Source: Streptomyces akebiae
GTDB taxonomy: Bacteria; Actinomycetota; Actinomycetes; Streptomycetales; Streptomycetaceae
Reading direction: 5' to 3'
Length of the DNA stretch: 64,000 nucleotides
NCBI RefSeq assembly: GCF_019599145.1
Contig: NZ_CP080647.1
Location: 7,750,001 to 7,814,000, forward strand
Shown one piece after another: positions 18,550 to 25,163 of this stretch. The position numbers were made by a program, and so were the translations under genes. Below the pieces are notes generated by a model. The model searched no databases. It saw only the letters and a list, made by a program, of their open reading frames with translations, and had not been told where the DNA came from. Each line of letters opens with the position of its first letter. The stretch's first letter is position 1.

Positions 18550-19298
18550 CAGCCCCGGACCTCACGGTCGCGGGTGCCCGCCGGATCGATCACCTCACGG
18601 ATCAACCGCAGCTCCTCCGCCGTGGGGTCCCGGGTGTACGGCACCTCGTCCGGGGCGGCGAGCGCGAAATCGGTCGCCTCCGCCACCTGCTCGACCGTGA
18701 CCCCGGGATGCAGCGAGGCCAGCCGCATCGCGCGGTCGGGCGTCGCGAAGTCGAACACCCCGAGGTCGGACACGACACGCGGCAGGCGGTGGAAGCGGGC
18801 GGCGGCCGGATGCGCGGCCACGCGGTCGTGACCCACCCCGCACACCATGTCGACCTGCTCGACGAAGACCCGCCGGGAGTGCTTCGGAACCCAGTAACTG
18901 GTCGGATTGTTCAGGGTGTTGACCGGCGCTCCCCGCACCCCCAGCAGCTGTCGCCGGGGCCTCGCCCAGTCGCCGACGCAGGAGATGTTCTGGTTGCCGT
19001 ACCGGTCGATCTGGCTCGCGCCCATCATCACGTGCCGTCGGCCGCCGGTGACCAGGGCCAGGTGCCTGCGGTAGGGCAGCCATCCCTCCACCGTGCCGTC
19101 GAGGTCGACGAGCAGCGCCTCGCCGTCGGTCAGCAGCAGGTCCGGCGCGAAGGTCCGCCGGGCGAGGCGCGCGCCCAGCGACGGGATCAGCCCCATCGGA
19201 CTGGCGAGGATCTCCCCGGCCCCGCGCCAGGCCTCGGCGCAGGCGATCACGCAGTACTCGGCACGCGTCGCTCCGCTGGTCATCGGCCCCTCGTTCAC
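18549..19298 (-). CDS. ipdB: CoA-transferase-like subunit beta, ring-opening hydrolase IpdB-like
   Basis: A 249-residue family I CoA-transferase-like beta subunit. Seen are EYCVIACAEAWRGAGEI at the start, a GLIPSLGARLARRTFAPDLLLTDGE-type strand pattern, GASQIDRYGNQNIS (about residues 90-103), and LGVFDFA. In mycobacteria IpdA and IpdB form a hydrolase that opens the last steroid ring (COCHEA-CoA) and do not transfer CoA. The GTG at 19298 is chosen: GGAGG lies just upstream and it overlaps the ipdA stop by 4 bp (GTGA). Tight coupling fits an obligate heteromer. Confidence 0.85.
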   Translation of the reverse strand: MNEGPMTSGATRAEYCVIACAEAWRGAGEILASPMGLIPSLGARLARRTFAPDLLLTDGEALLVDLDGTVEGWLPYRRHLALVTGGRRHVMMGASQIDRYGNQNISCVGDWARPRRQLLGVRGAPVNTLNNPTSYWVPKHSRRVFVEQVDMVCGVGHDRVAAHPAAARFHRLPRVVSDLGVFDFATPDRAMRLASLHPGVTVEQVAEATDFALAAPDEVPYTRDPTAEELRLIREVIDPAGTRDREVRG

Positions 19299-20143
19299 GA
19301 GCCCTCCTTCTCCCAGGCCCGTACGGCCGACCGGTAGGCGGATTCGTCGCCGGAGAGGAACCGCTCGGCGAAGTCCTCCCAGGGCATGGCCGCGTACGTC
19401 TTCTGGAAGGCTTCGTCCCGGCCGTAGTCGGGGGCGCACGAGGTGAAGTGCGCGCCGTTCGGGGCCTCGATCACCCCTGTCACCACGTGGCGGCCGACCA
19501 GCAGCGTCTGCGGCGGGGCCTCCTTCGTCAGCTCGGCCGTGTCCACGATCCGTTCGCAGGAGACGTACGCCGTGTCGGCCGCCTCGCAGAACAGGTCGTC
19601 GAAGTAGGGGTCCGGGCCCAGATACTGGCCGTTGCCCCGCCGATCGGCCCGGTTGACGTGCACGAACGCGGCGTCGAGACGCAGGGCGGGCATGGCGACG
19701 AAGGTCTCCCCGTCGTCGTACGGCGAGGTGACCGTCCGCAGACCGGGGTTGACCCGCATCACGTCCGAGCCGATGCCCGCCCGCACCGGCAGGAAGGGCA
19801 GCCGGTGCGTGGCCGCCCGCAGGCCCCACATGAACATCGCCTCGTCGATCTCCGTCAGCTCGAACGCGCCCCGCTCACGCGCCGCGCGGAAATGGGGTTC
19901 GAGGGGGATGGAGTCCAGGGTGGCGAAGGGGGCGACCAATCTCCGGATGCGTCCGGCGGCGGCGAGCATGCCCACGTCCGGGCCGCCGTACGACACGACC
20001 GTGAGATCGGTGATCCCCGACCGGAGCAGCGCCCGCACCAGAGCCATCGGCTTGCGGCGCGAGCCCCAGCCGCCGATGCCGAGCGTCATCCCGCTCGCCA
20101 GCCGCGAGACGGCCTCGTCGGCGGTCATGGTCTTGTCACTCAC
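19295..20143 (-). CDS. ipdA: CoA-transferase-like subunit alpha, ring-opening hydrolase IpdA-like
   Basis: A 282-residue family I CoA-transferase-like alpha subunit. It has the N-terminal loop TLGIGGWGSRRKPMALV (about residues 20-36), SYGGPDVGML, and a central ELTEIDEAMFMWGLRAA segment, all resembling IpdA and not acetate or succinyl CoA-transferases. With IpdB it should hydrolyse the ring of a cyclohexene-carboxyl-CoA steroid remnant. It starts with GTG at 20143, 8 bp inside echA20, and ends overlapping ipdB. The first bases of the gene abut the 18-bp tandem array that forms the end of echA20. Confidence 0.85.
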   Translation of the reverse strand: MSDKTMTADEAVSRLASGMTLGIGGWGSRRKPMALVRALLRSGITDLTVVSYGGPDVGMLAAAGRIRRLVAPFATLDSIPLEPHFRAARERGAFELTEIDEAMFMWGLRAATHRLPFLPVRAGIGSDVMRVNPGLRTVTSPYDDGETFVAMPALRLDAAFVHVNRADRRGNGQYLGPDPYFDDLFCEAADTAYVSCERIVDTAELTKEAPPQTLLVGRHVVTGVIEAPNGAHFTSCAPDYGRDEAFQKTYAAMPWEDFAERFLSGDESAYRSAVRAWEKEGS

Positions 20144-21164
20144 CGAGGTCCCCCTCCACCGCGTCCCTGCCCTCCACCGCGTCCCTGCCCTCCACCGCGT
20201 CCCTGCCCTCCACCGCGTCCCTGCCCTCCACCGCGTCCCCGCTCCTCACCGCGTCGCTTTCCTCGGCCGCGCCCCTTTCCTCGGCCGCGCCCCTTTCCTC
20301 GGCGGCGCCCCTTGTCTCGGCGGCGCACCTTCTCCCGGACAGCGGACGTGCCCCGGCCGCGCCCTGGGTGGGCGGACGTTCCTTGGCCGCGCCGGCCGTC
20401 CCGGCCTTCCCCGCGGTCCCGGCTCTCCCCGCCGTCCCGAATCTGTCGCGGACCTCGTCGGCCAGCCCGCTGAGGTTCGCCTCGAAGGTGAAACCCTGCT
20501 CGAAGCGGTAGCTGCGGCGGACGTCGACGGGGTCGATGCCGTTGATGGCGGCCTTGGCCAACCGCAGCAGCCGGCCGTCCTTGGCGGCGATCTCCCGCGC
20601 CAACTCCAGTGCGGCGGAGTTCAGTTCGGCACGCGGTACGACCCGCCACACCGAGCCGTGGGCCCGTAGCTCGGCGGCGGTCGCCGTCCGCGAGGTGTAG
20701 TACAGGGCGCGCATCAGATGCGGGGGCACCAGCCGGGCCAGATGCGTCGCCGCGCCCAGCGCGCCCCGGTCCAGCTCCGGCAGCCCGAAGGTCGCGTCCT
20801 CGCTCGCCACGATCGCGTCCGCGTTCCCCACCAGTCCGATCCCGCCGCCCAGACAGAACCCCTGGACGGCGGCGACCACCGGCACCTCGCACTCGTACAC
20901 GGCGGCGAAGGCCTCCGCGCAGCCGTGGTTGGCGCCGATCAACGCGGTGTGCCCCGCCGCCTGGATCTCCTTGATGTCCACCCCGGCGTTGAACCCGCGC
21001 CCCTCCGCACCCAGCACGACACACCGCACCTCGGGATCGCGCCCCGCCCCGCGCACGGCCTCGGCCAGCTCGAACCACCCGCGCACCGGCAGTGCGTTCA
21101 CCGGCGGGAAGTCGACGCTGACGACGGAAATCCCCTTTTCCGGGGACGAGGTGGAGACAGTCAT
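20136..21164 (-). CDS. echA20: Enoyl-CoA hydratase/isomerase family, EchA20-like, with repetitive C-terminal tail
   Basis: A 342-residue crotonase. Residues 1 to ~255 form a normal domain with FNAGVDIKEIQAAGHTALI (first oxyanion strand), VQGFCLGGGIGLVGNADAIVA (second oxyanion loop) and FGLPELDRGALGAATHLARL. In mycobacteria EchA20 hydrolyses ring D of a HIP-derived CoA ester. The last ~85 residues are low complexity and unusual: AGTAGKAGTAG, then GAAEER units, then about five DAVEGR units, encoded by an 18-bp tandem array. Typical crotonases stop near 255-260. The ATG at 21164 is close to the shared operator at 21187-21202. First gene of the ipdABC operon. Confidence 0.85.
   Translation of the reverse strand: MTVSTSSPEKGISVVSVDFPPVNALPVRGWFELAEAVRGAGRDPEVRCVVLGAEGRGFNAGVDIKEIQAAGHTALIGANHGCAEAFAAVYECEVPVVAAVQGFCLGGGIGLVGNADAIVASEDATFGLPELDRGALGAATHLARLVPPHLMRALYYTSRTATAAELRAHGSVWRVVPRAELNSAALELAREIAAKDGRLLRLAKAAINGIDPVDVRRSYRFEQGFTFEANLSGLADEVRDRFGTAGRAGTAGKAGTAGAAKERPPTQGAAGARPLSGRRCAAETRGAAEERGAAEERGAAEESDAVRSGDAVEGRDAVEGRDAVEGRDAVEGRDAVEGDLGE
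20152..20340 (-). repeat. 18-bp tandem array forming the end of echA20
   Basis: About ten 18-bp units run in one phase. Four are identical, at 20161, 20179, 20197 and 20215 (plus-strand unit gcgtccctgccctccacc). Five diverged ones follow (20233, 20251, 20269, 20287, 20305) that drift toward gcgcccctttcctcggcc. In the gene they encode hexapeptides moving from GAAEER to DAVEGR. The identical copies lie at the 3' end, suggesting recent expansion there. Confidence 0.9.
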
Positions 21165-21186
21165 CGGAGCATCAGCTACCTTCCAC

Positions 21187-21202
21187 CTAACGTTTGTTTG
21201 GT
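21187..21202. promoter_or_regulatory. Candidate KstR2-type operator, copy 2
   Basis: CTAACGTTTGTTTGGT shares the frame CTAACnnnTGTTTGGT with copy 1 at 14553-14568. It lies between the divergent echA20 and SDR genes, 22 bp from the first and 28 bp from the second. The left half fits the KstR2 box less well than in copy 1. Finding the same 16-base frame at both divergent promoters of the block is the main support. Confidence 0.55.
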
Positions 21203-21230
21203 GCCTCTCTCCTGCGGAAGGTAGCAGCGG

Positions 21231-21983
21231 ATGCGGCTCAACGGGAAGGTCGCCGTCGTCACCGGCGGCACACGCGGCGTCGGCGCCGGCATCGCCCAGG
21301 CCTTCGCCGAAGCCGGCGCCGAGGTCGTGACCTGCGCCCGCAGACCACCCGAAGTGCCGCTCAAGGGAGCCGAGTTCATACCGCTGGACGTACGGGACCC
21401 CGACGCCGTGCAGCGCTTCTTCGCCGAACTGCCCCGCGTGGACGTCCTCGTGAACAACGCCGGCGGCACGCCCCACCGCCCGCTCACCGCGGCCGACGCC
21501 CGCCGCCACGCCCGCGTCGTCGAACTCAACCTCACCGCTCCACTGACCGTCTCCCTCGCCGCCCACGAGCACCTCCGGCGGGCGGGCGGCGCGATCGTGA
21601 TGATCGGCAGCGTCAGCGGCAGCCGCCCCTCACCTGGCTCGGCGGCCTACGGCGCCGCCAAGGCGGGCCTGGAACACCTCGCGCGCTCCATGGCCGTGGA
21701 GTGGGCCCCGGAGATACGCGTCAACACCCTCGTCCTCGGCATGGTCCGCACCGAGCTCTCCCACCTCCACTACGGCGACGAACACGGCATCGCCGCCGTC
21801 GCCCGCACCGTCCCGCTGGGCCGCCTCGCCGCCCCCTCCGACATAGGCGCCGCGGCGGTCTTCCTCGCCTCCGACGCGGCCGCCTACATCACCGGCGCCT
21901 CCCTCCTCGTCCACGGCGGCGGCGAACGCCCCGCCTTCCTGGACGCGGCGAACACCCACACCGACGAAGGAGAACCACGTTGA
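21231..21983 (+). CDS. Short-chain dehydrogenase (Rv3549c-like position)
   Basis: A 250-residue classical SDR: VVTGGTRGVGAGIAQAF cofactor loop at the N terminus, LVNNAGG, Ser of GSVSGSRPSPG, and YGAAK (about residue 140) as the Tyr-Lys pair. The C-terminal ITGASLLVHGGG is standard. The mycobacterial KstR2 regulon has two SDR genes in the same place next to echA20, which is the reason for the link to steroid catabolism; its exact substrate is unknown. RBS GGAAGG lies 10 bp upstream. It overlaps the next SDR gene by 4 bp. Confidence 0.82.
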   Translation: MRLNGKVAVVTGGTRGVGAGIAQAFAEAGAEVVTCARRPPEVPLKGAEFIPLDVRDPDAVQRFFAELPRVDVLVNNAGGTPHRPLTAADARRHARVVELNLTAPLTVSLAAHEHLRRAGGAIVMIGSVSGSRPSPGSAAYGAAKAGLEHLARSMAVEWAPEIRVNTLVLGMVRTELSHLHYGDEHGIAAVARTVPLGRLAAPSDIGAAAVFLASDAAAYITGASLLVHGGGERPAFLDAANTHTDEGEPR

Positions 21984-22909
21984 GCGGCACACTCCCGTAT
22001 CGCGAAGGGCGGCTCTGCGAAGGGCGCGTGGTCGTCGTGACCGGCGCGGGCCGCGGCCTCGGGCGCGCGCACGCGCTCGCGTACGCCGCCGAGGGCGCGC
22101 GCGTGGTCGTCAACGACCTCGGGGTGGGACCCGACGGCACACCGGACCCCGACAGCCCCGCCGCGCAGGTAGTCGAGGAGATCCGGGCCGGGGGAGGGGA
22201 CGCGGTCGCGCACGGCGGGGACATCGCCACGCCCGACGGCGCCTCCTCCCTCGTCCACACCGCCCTGGACACCTACGGCCGACTCGACACCCTCGTCAAC
22301 AACGCCGGCTTCCTGCGCGACCGCATGCTCGTCAACCTCGACGAGGACGACTGGGACGCCGTCCTCCGCGTCCACCTCAAGGGCCACTTCCTCCCCCTGA
22401 AACACGCGGCCGCCCACTGGCGCGCCGAGACCAAGGCCGGCCGGACCCCGACCGCGCGCATCATCAACACCAGCAGCGGCGCGGGCCTGCTGGGCTCACT
22501 CGGCCAGGGCAACTACAGCGCCGCCAAGGCCGGCATCGTCGGCCTCACCCTCGTCGCCGCCGCGGAACTCGCCCGCTACGGAGTGCAGGTCAACGCCATC
22601 GCCCCCGCGGCCCGCACCAGAATGACCGAGACGGTCTTCGCCGAGACCATGACCGCCCCCGGCACCGGCTTCGACACCATGGCCCCCGAGAACGTCTCCC
22701 CCCTGGTGGTCTGGCTGGGTTCCCCCGCGAGCGACGGCGTCACCGGCCGCGTCTTCGAGACGGAAGCGGGCCGCATCACCGTCATGGAGGGCTGGCACCC
22801 GGGCCCCACCGAGGACAAGGGGGCCCGCCGCACCCCGCGGGAGGCGGGAGAGACCGTACGAAAGCTCTTGGCGGAGGCGCGGGATCCGGGGCCGGTGTAC
22901 GGCGCCTGA
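21980..22909 (+). CDS. Short-chain dehydrogenase (Rv3548c-like position)
   Basis: A 309-residue SDR, longer than average because of an insertion after the first strand pair and a C-terminal extension (MEGWHPGPTEDKG...). Motifs are VVVTGAGRGLGRAHALAYA, VVNDLGVGPDG, LVNNAGFLRDRML, NTSSGAGLLGSLGQGNYSAAKAG. This resembles the dehydrogenase part of multifunctional beta-oxidation proteins. I choose a TTG start at 21980: AAGGAG lies 8 bp upstream, and TTG overlaps the previous stop in TTGA. There is no ATG or GTG near the fold start. It ends the outward-facing operon. Confidence 0.82.
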   Translation: MSGTLPYREGRLCEGRVVVVTGAGRGLGRAHALAYAAEGARVVVNDLGVGPDGTPDPDSPAAQVVEEIRAGGGDAVAHGGDIATPDGASSLVHTALDTYGRLDTLVNNAGFLRDRMLVNLDEDDWDAVLRVHLKGHFLPLKHAAAHWRAETKAGRTPTARIINTSSGAGLLGSLGQGNYSAAKAGIVGLTLVAAAELARYGVQVNAIAPAARTRMTETVFAETMTAPGTGFDTMAPENVSPLVVWLGSPASDGVTGRVFETEAGRITVMEGWHPGPTEDKGARRTPREAGETVRKLLAEARDPGPVYGA

Positions 22910-22924
22910 CGACCGGGGCGGCAG

Positions 22925-22950
22925 CCCTCAGGGGCGCGGGTAACCGCGTG
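22925..22950. repeat. Dispersed GC-rich palindrome fragment, copy 1
   Basis: cctcaggggcgcgggtaacc and following bases resemble the element at 27725 and 51459. It lies just past the 3' end of the SDR operon, where it may serve as a weak terminator. Confidence 0.45.
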
Positions 22951-23016
22951 AACAGCCACGACGGATCCGCAGTCGCGGAACCACCGCACCGTTCGAGCTC
23001 TCCGGCGCTCCACACG

Positions 23017-23967
23017 CTACGTGTCGCACTCCAGAACCGTCCGACACAACCCACACCGAGCCCGCACCCGCCCCCGCACCGGCACCCGAATCCGCTGCTG
23101 ACACGTCGGACAGGGAAACGACACCCGCAACTCCCCCCGCTCCTCCGGCGTGAACACATACGGCACGCCCACCCCGGCCACCCCCACCCCCGGCGAAGCC
23201 GCCCGCGGGTCGTCCCACGCATGGCGACGATCCCGCGCGTACCGCCGCCGCCCCGCCCACCCCGCCGCAACCAGCGGCGGCTGCCGCTCGTCACCGCGCG
23301 CCCGTACCCGGCCCGCCGTGTACGCCGCATACGCCTGCGCACTGGTGAACCACACCGACGGATCCTCGCCGAACAACTGCGCCCGCTTGGCCAGCACGTA
23401 CCCGAACTCCTCCGGCGTCAGATACCCCAGCTTCTGCGACGACGCGGCGTCCTCCCGGTACGCGTCCAGCAGCAGCCACCCCGCCCCCAGATACGTCGCC
23501 GCCGTGTCCGTCAGGATCTCGTTCTCACGGACACCGGGAAAGGACAGCCCGAGCCGGTGCAGATAGACGTGCATGACCTCGTGCGCGAGCGCCGCCCCGA
23601 TGTCCCGACGATGCGTCCGGAAGCGGTCGTTGAGCTCGACGAAGTACTCCGGCCCCGCCGCCAGCTCGACATGCGCCGCGTGCGTCATCTCCCGGAACCC
23701 GACGATCATCCGGGCGTCCGGCAGCCGAAAGTGCCGCACCAGCTCCCGCGCCACCCGCTGCGCCCCCAGATGCAGATCGTCGGTGTCGCAGAACGCCACG
23801 TCCACGGGGGCCACGCTGGTGGCGAAGGTCTGGATCGTGTCGGACGAGAGCCGCTTGTACAGCGCGGTGATCGACGCCCGCACGGTGTCCAGATGCGGGT
23901 AGCCGTGCTCGACAGGTCCGCCGTTCGCCACGTCCGCACCCCCGAAAGACGCCTCGATACGTTCCAC
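23017..23967 (-). CDS. Putative zinc metalloprotease with C-terminal zinc ribbon
   Basis: About 316 residues; family not recognised. The central sequence has a zincin motif, LAHEVMHVYLHRLG, with HEVMH as HExxH, and downstream NEILTDTAATYLGAGWLLLD offers a possible third ligand (E or D). No signal peptide or membrane helix is visible, so it is probably cytosolic. The C terminus has two Cys pairs (CPTCQQRIRV and CGLC) forming a likely zinc ribbon. GTG at 23967 is one start; GTG at 23994 and GTG at 23931 (behind GGGGG) are alternatives, and TAGAGT at 23967-23972 could be a -10 element favouring the last. It diverges from the chorismate mutase gene. Confidence 0.7.
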   Translation of the reverse strand: MERIEASFGGADVANGGPVEHGYPHLDTVRASITALYKRLSSDTIQTFATSVAPVDVAFCDTDDLHLGAQRVARELVRHFRLPDARMIVGFREMTHAAHVELAAGPEYFVELNDRFRTHRRDIGAALAHEVMHVYLHRLGLSFPGVRENEILTDTAATYLGAGWLLLDAYREDAASSQKLGYLTPEEFGYVLAKRAQLFGEDPSVWFTSAQAYAAYTAGRVRARGDERQPPLVAAGWAGRRRYARDRRHAWDDPRAASPGVGVAGVGVPYVFTPEERGELRVSFPCPTCQQRIRVPVRGRVRARCGLCRTVLECDT

Positions 23968-24045
23968 TCTAAGCCGGTGCGTACGCGTGTTCACCGAAAG
24001 CAGCCCCCCGAGGACGGCCCACCGCCGCGTCGTAGGGTGACGACC

Positions 24046-24477
24046 ATGACCACCAGCGACACCAACGAGTCGAACACCGCCGCCGCGCGGGCCGGCGAGG
24101 TCGACGCGGACGTACGGGCCGAACTCACCCGGCTGCGCGACAGCATCGACAACATCGACGCCGCCGTCGTCCACATGCTCGCCGAACGCTTCAAGTGCAC
24201 CCAGCGGGTCGGCCACCTCAAGGCCGCGCACCACCTGCCCGCCGCCGACCCGGGCCGCGAGGCCCAGCAGATCAACCGCCTGCGCGGACTGGCCGAAAGT
24301 GCCAAGCTCGACCCGGCGTTCGCGGAGAAGCTGCTGAACTTCATCATCGCCGAGGTCATCCGGCACCACGAACGCATCGCGGACGACGCCCTGAACGGCA
24401 CGACGAACACGAGCGGCACGACGAACACGACCGGCACGACCGGCCCCACCGGTACCGCGCCGGACGTGGGGGAGTGA
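24046..24477 (+). CDS. Chorismate mutase, AroQ type
   Basis: A 143-residue monofunctional chorismate mutase that makes prephenate for phenylalanine and tyrosine. The three-helix AroQ pattern is clear: ELTRLRDSIDNIDAAVVHMLAERFKCTQRVGHLKA, then DPGREAQQINRLRGLA, then FAEKLLNFIIAEVIRHHE, with the first-helix Arg and the central Lys as active-site residues. About 25 N-terminal residues and a Gly-Thr-Asn-rich tail (three 18-bp units) flank the domain. TAGGGT lies seven bases before the ATG with no clear ribosome site, suggesting a leaderless transcript. Confidence 0.9.
   Translation: MTTSDTNESNTAAARAGEVDADVRAELTRLRDSIDNIDAAVVHMLAERFKCTQRVGHLKAAHHLPAADPGREAQQINRLRGLAESAKLDPAFAEKLLNFIIAEVIRHHERIADDALNGTTNTSGTTNTTGTTGPTGTAPDVGE
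24397..24450 (+). repeat. 18-bp tandem repeat in the chorismate mutase tail
   Basis: Three 18-bp units start at 24397, 24415 and 24433 (ggcacgacgaacacgagc and close variants). They are in frame and encode GTTNTS, GTTNTT and GTTGPT after the catalytic domain. Confidence 0.8.
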
Positions 24478-24548
24478 CATCGAGTCCTCCAGCGGGCATC
24501 CTGCGTGGGCACTCCTTGTCAGGAATCGACCACACACCGTGAGTAGCC

Positions 24549-25073
24549 ATGCCGTCGGAAGCCAAGATCCTCATCGTCGACGACCATGAGGACACGCTGT
24601 ACGCCCTGGAGAGCGCCCTGGCCCCCCTGGGCTACCTGCTGACGCGCGCCACCAGCGGCGACGCGGCACTCAAGGAAGTCCTCCGCGGCCAGGTCGGCCT
24701 GCTCCTCCTCGACGTCCGCATGCCCGGCGTCAGCGGCCTCGACGTCGTCCGCTACATGCGAGGCGTCGAACAGACCCAGCACATCCCCGTCATCCTCCTC
24801 ACCGGCTTCGGCCCCGACGCCGAACTCACCGCCACCGCCTACCGCCTCGGCGTCGCCGACCTCGTCATGAAACCCATCGACCCCTGGGCCCTGCGCACCA
24901 AGGTCCGCTACCTCTACGACGCCCACGAACGCTCCCAGGCCCTGGAACGCGAGGTGCGCGACCTGCGCGCACGCCTCAAGGACCACGACGAGATCAAGCG
25001 CCACCACGACGACGGCCACCGCGGCAAGGGGCGCCTCCCCGCGCAGGCCGACGGCGCCAAGGACCGGGCATAG
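24549..25073 (+). CDS. Stand-alone receiver-domain response regulator
   Basis: A 174-residue protein. It has one CheY-like receiver: acidic pair in ILIVDDHED (about residues 8-16), phospho-acceptor Asp in LLLLDVRMPGVSG (about 57), Thr in ILLTGF, Lys in VMKPID (about 109). No DNA-binding or enzymatic output domain follows. Instead there is a charged helical tail (HERSQALEREVRDLRARLKD) that could form a coiled coil. No kinase gene is adjacent. It may act by protein contact. It is 71 bp after chorismate mutase on the same strand. Confidence 0.85.
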   Translation: MPSEAKILIVDDHEDTLYALESALAPLGYLLTRATSGDAALKEVLRGQVGLLLLDVRMPGVSGLDVVRYMRGVEQTQHIPVILLTGFGPDAELTATAYRLGVADLVMKPIDPWALRTKVRYLYDAHERSQALEREVRDLRARLKDHDEIKRHHDDGHRGKGRLPAQADGAKDRA

Positions 25074-25163
25074 GCCGCATACGGCCGGGCGCACGGCGCG
25101 TACGACCGGACAAAGGTCGCGTACCAGGCCCGCCCCTGTCCTGCGTCAAGGGCATCAGGCAGC

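Noticed and set aside
19448..20669. Plus-strand frames with RVPALH-type repeats
   Set aside because: They are the antisense reading of the 18-bp array in echA20 and of ipdA.
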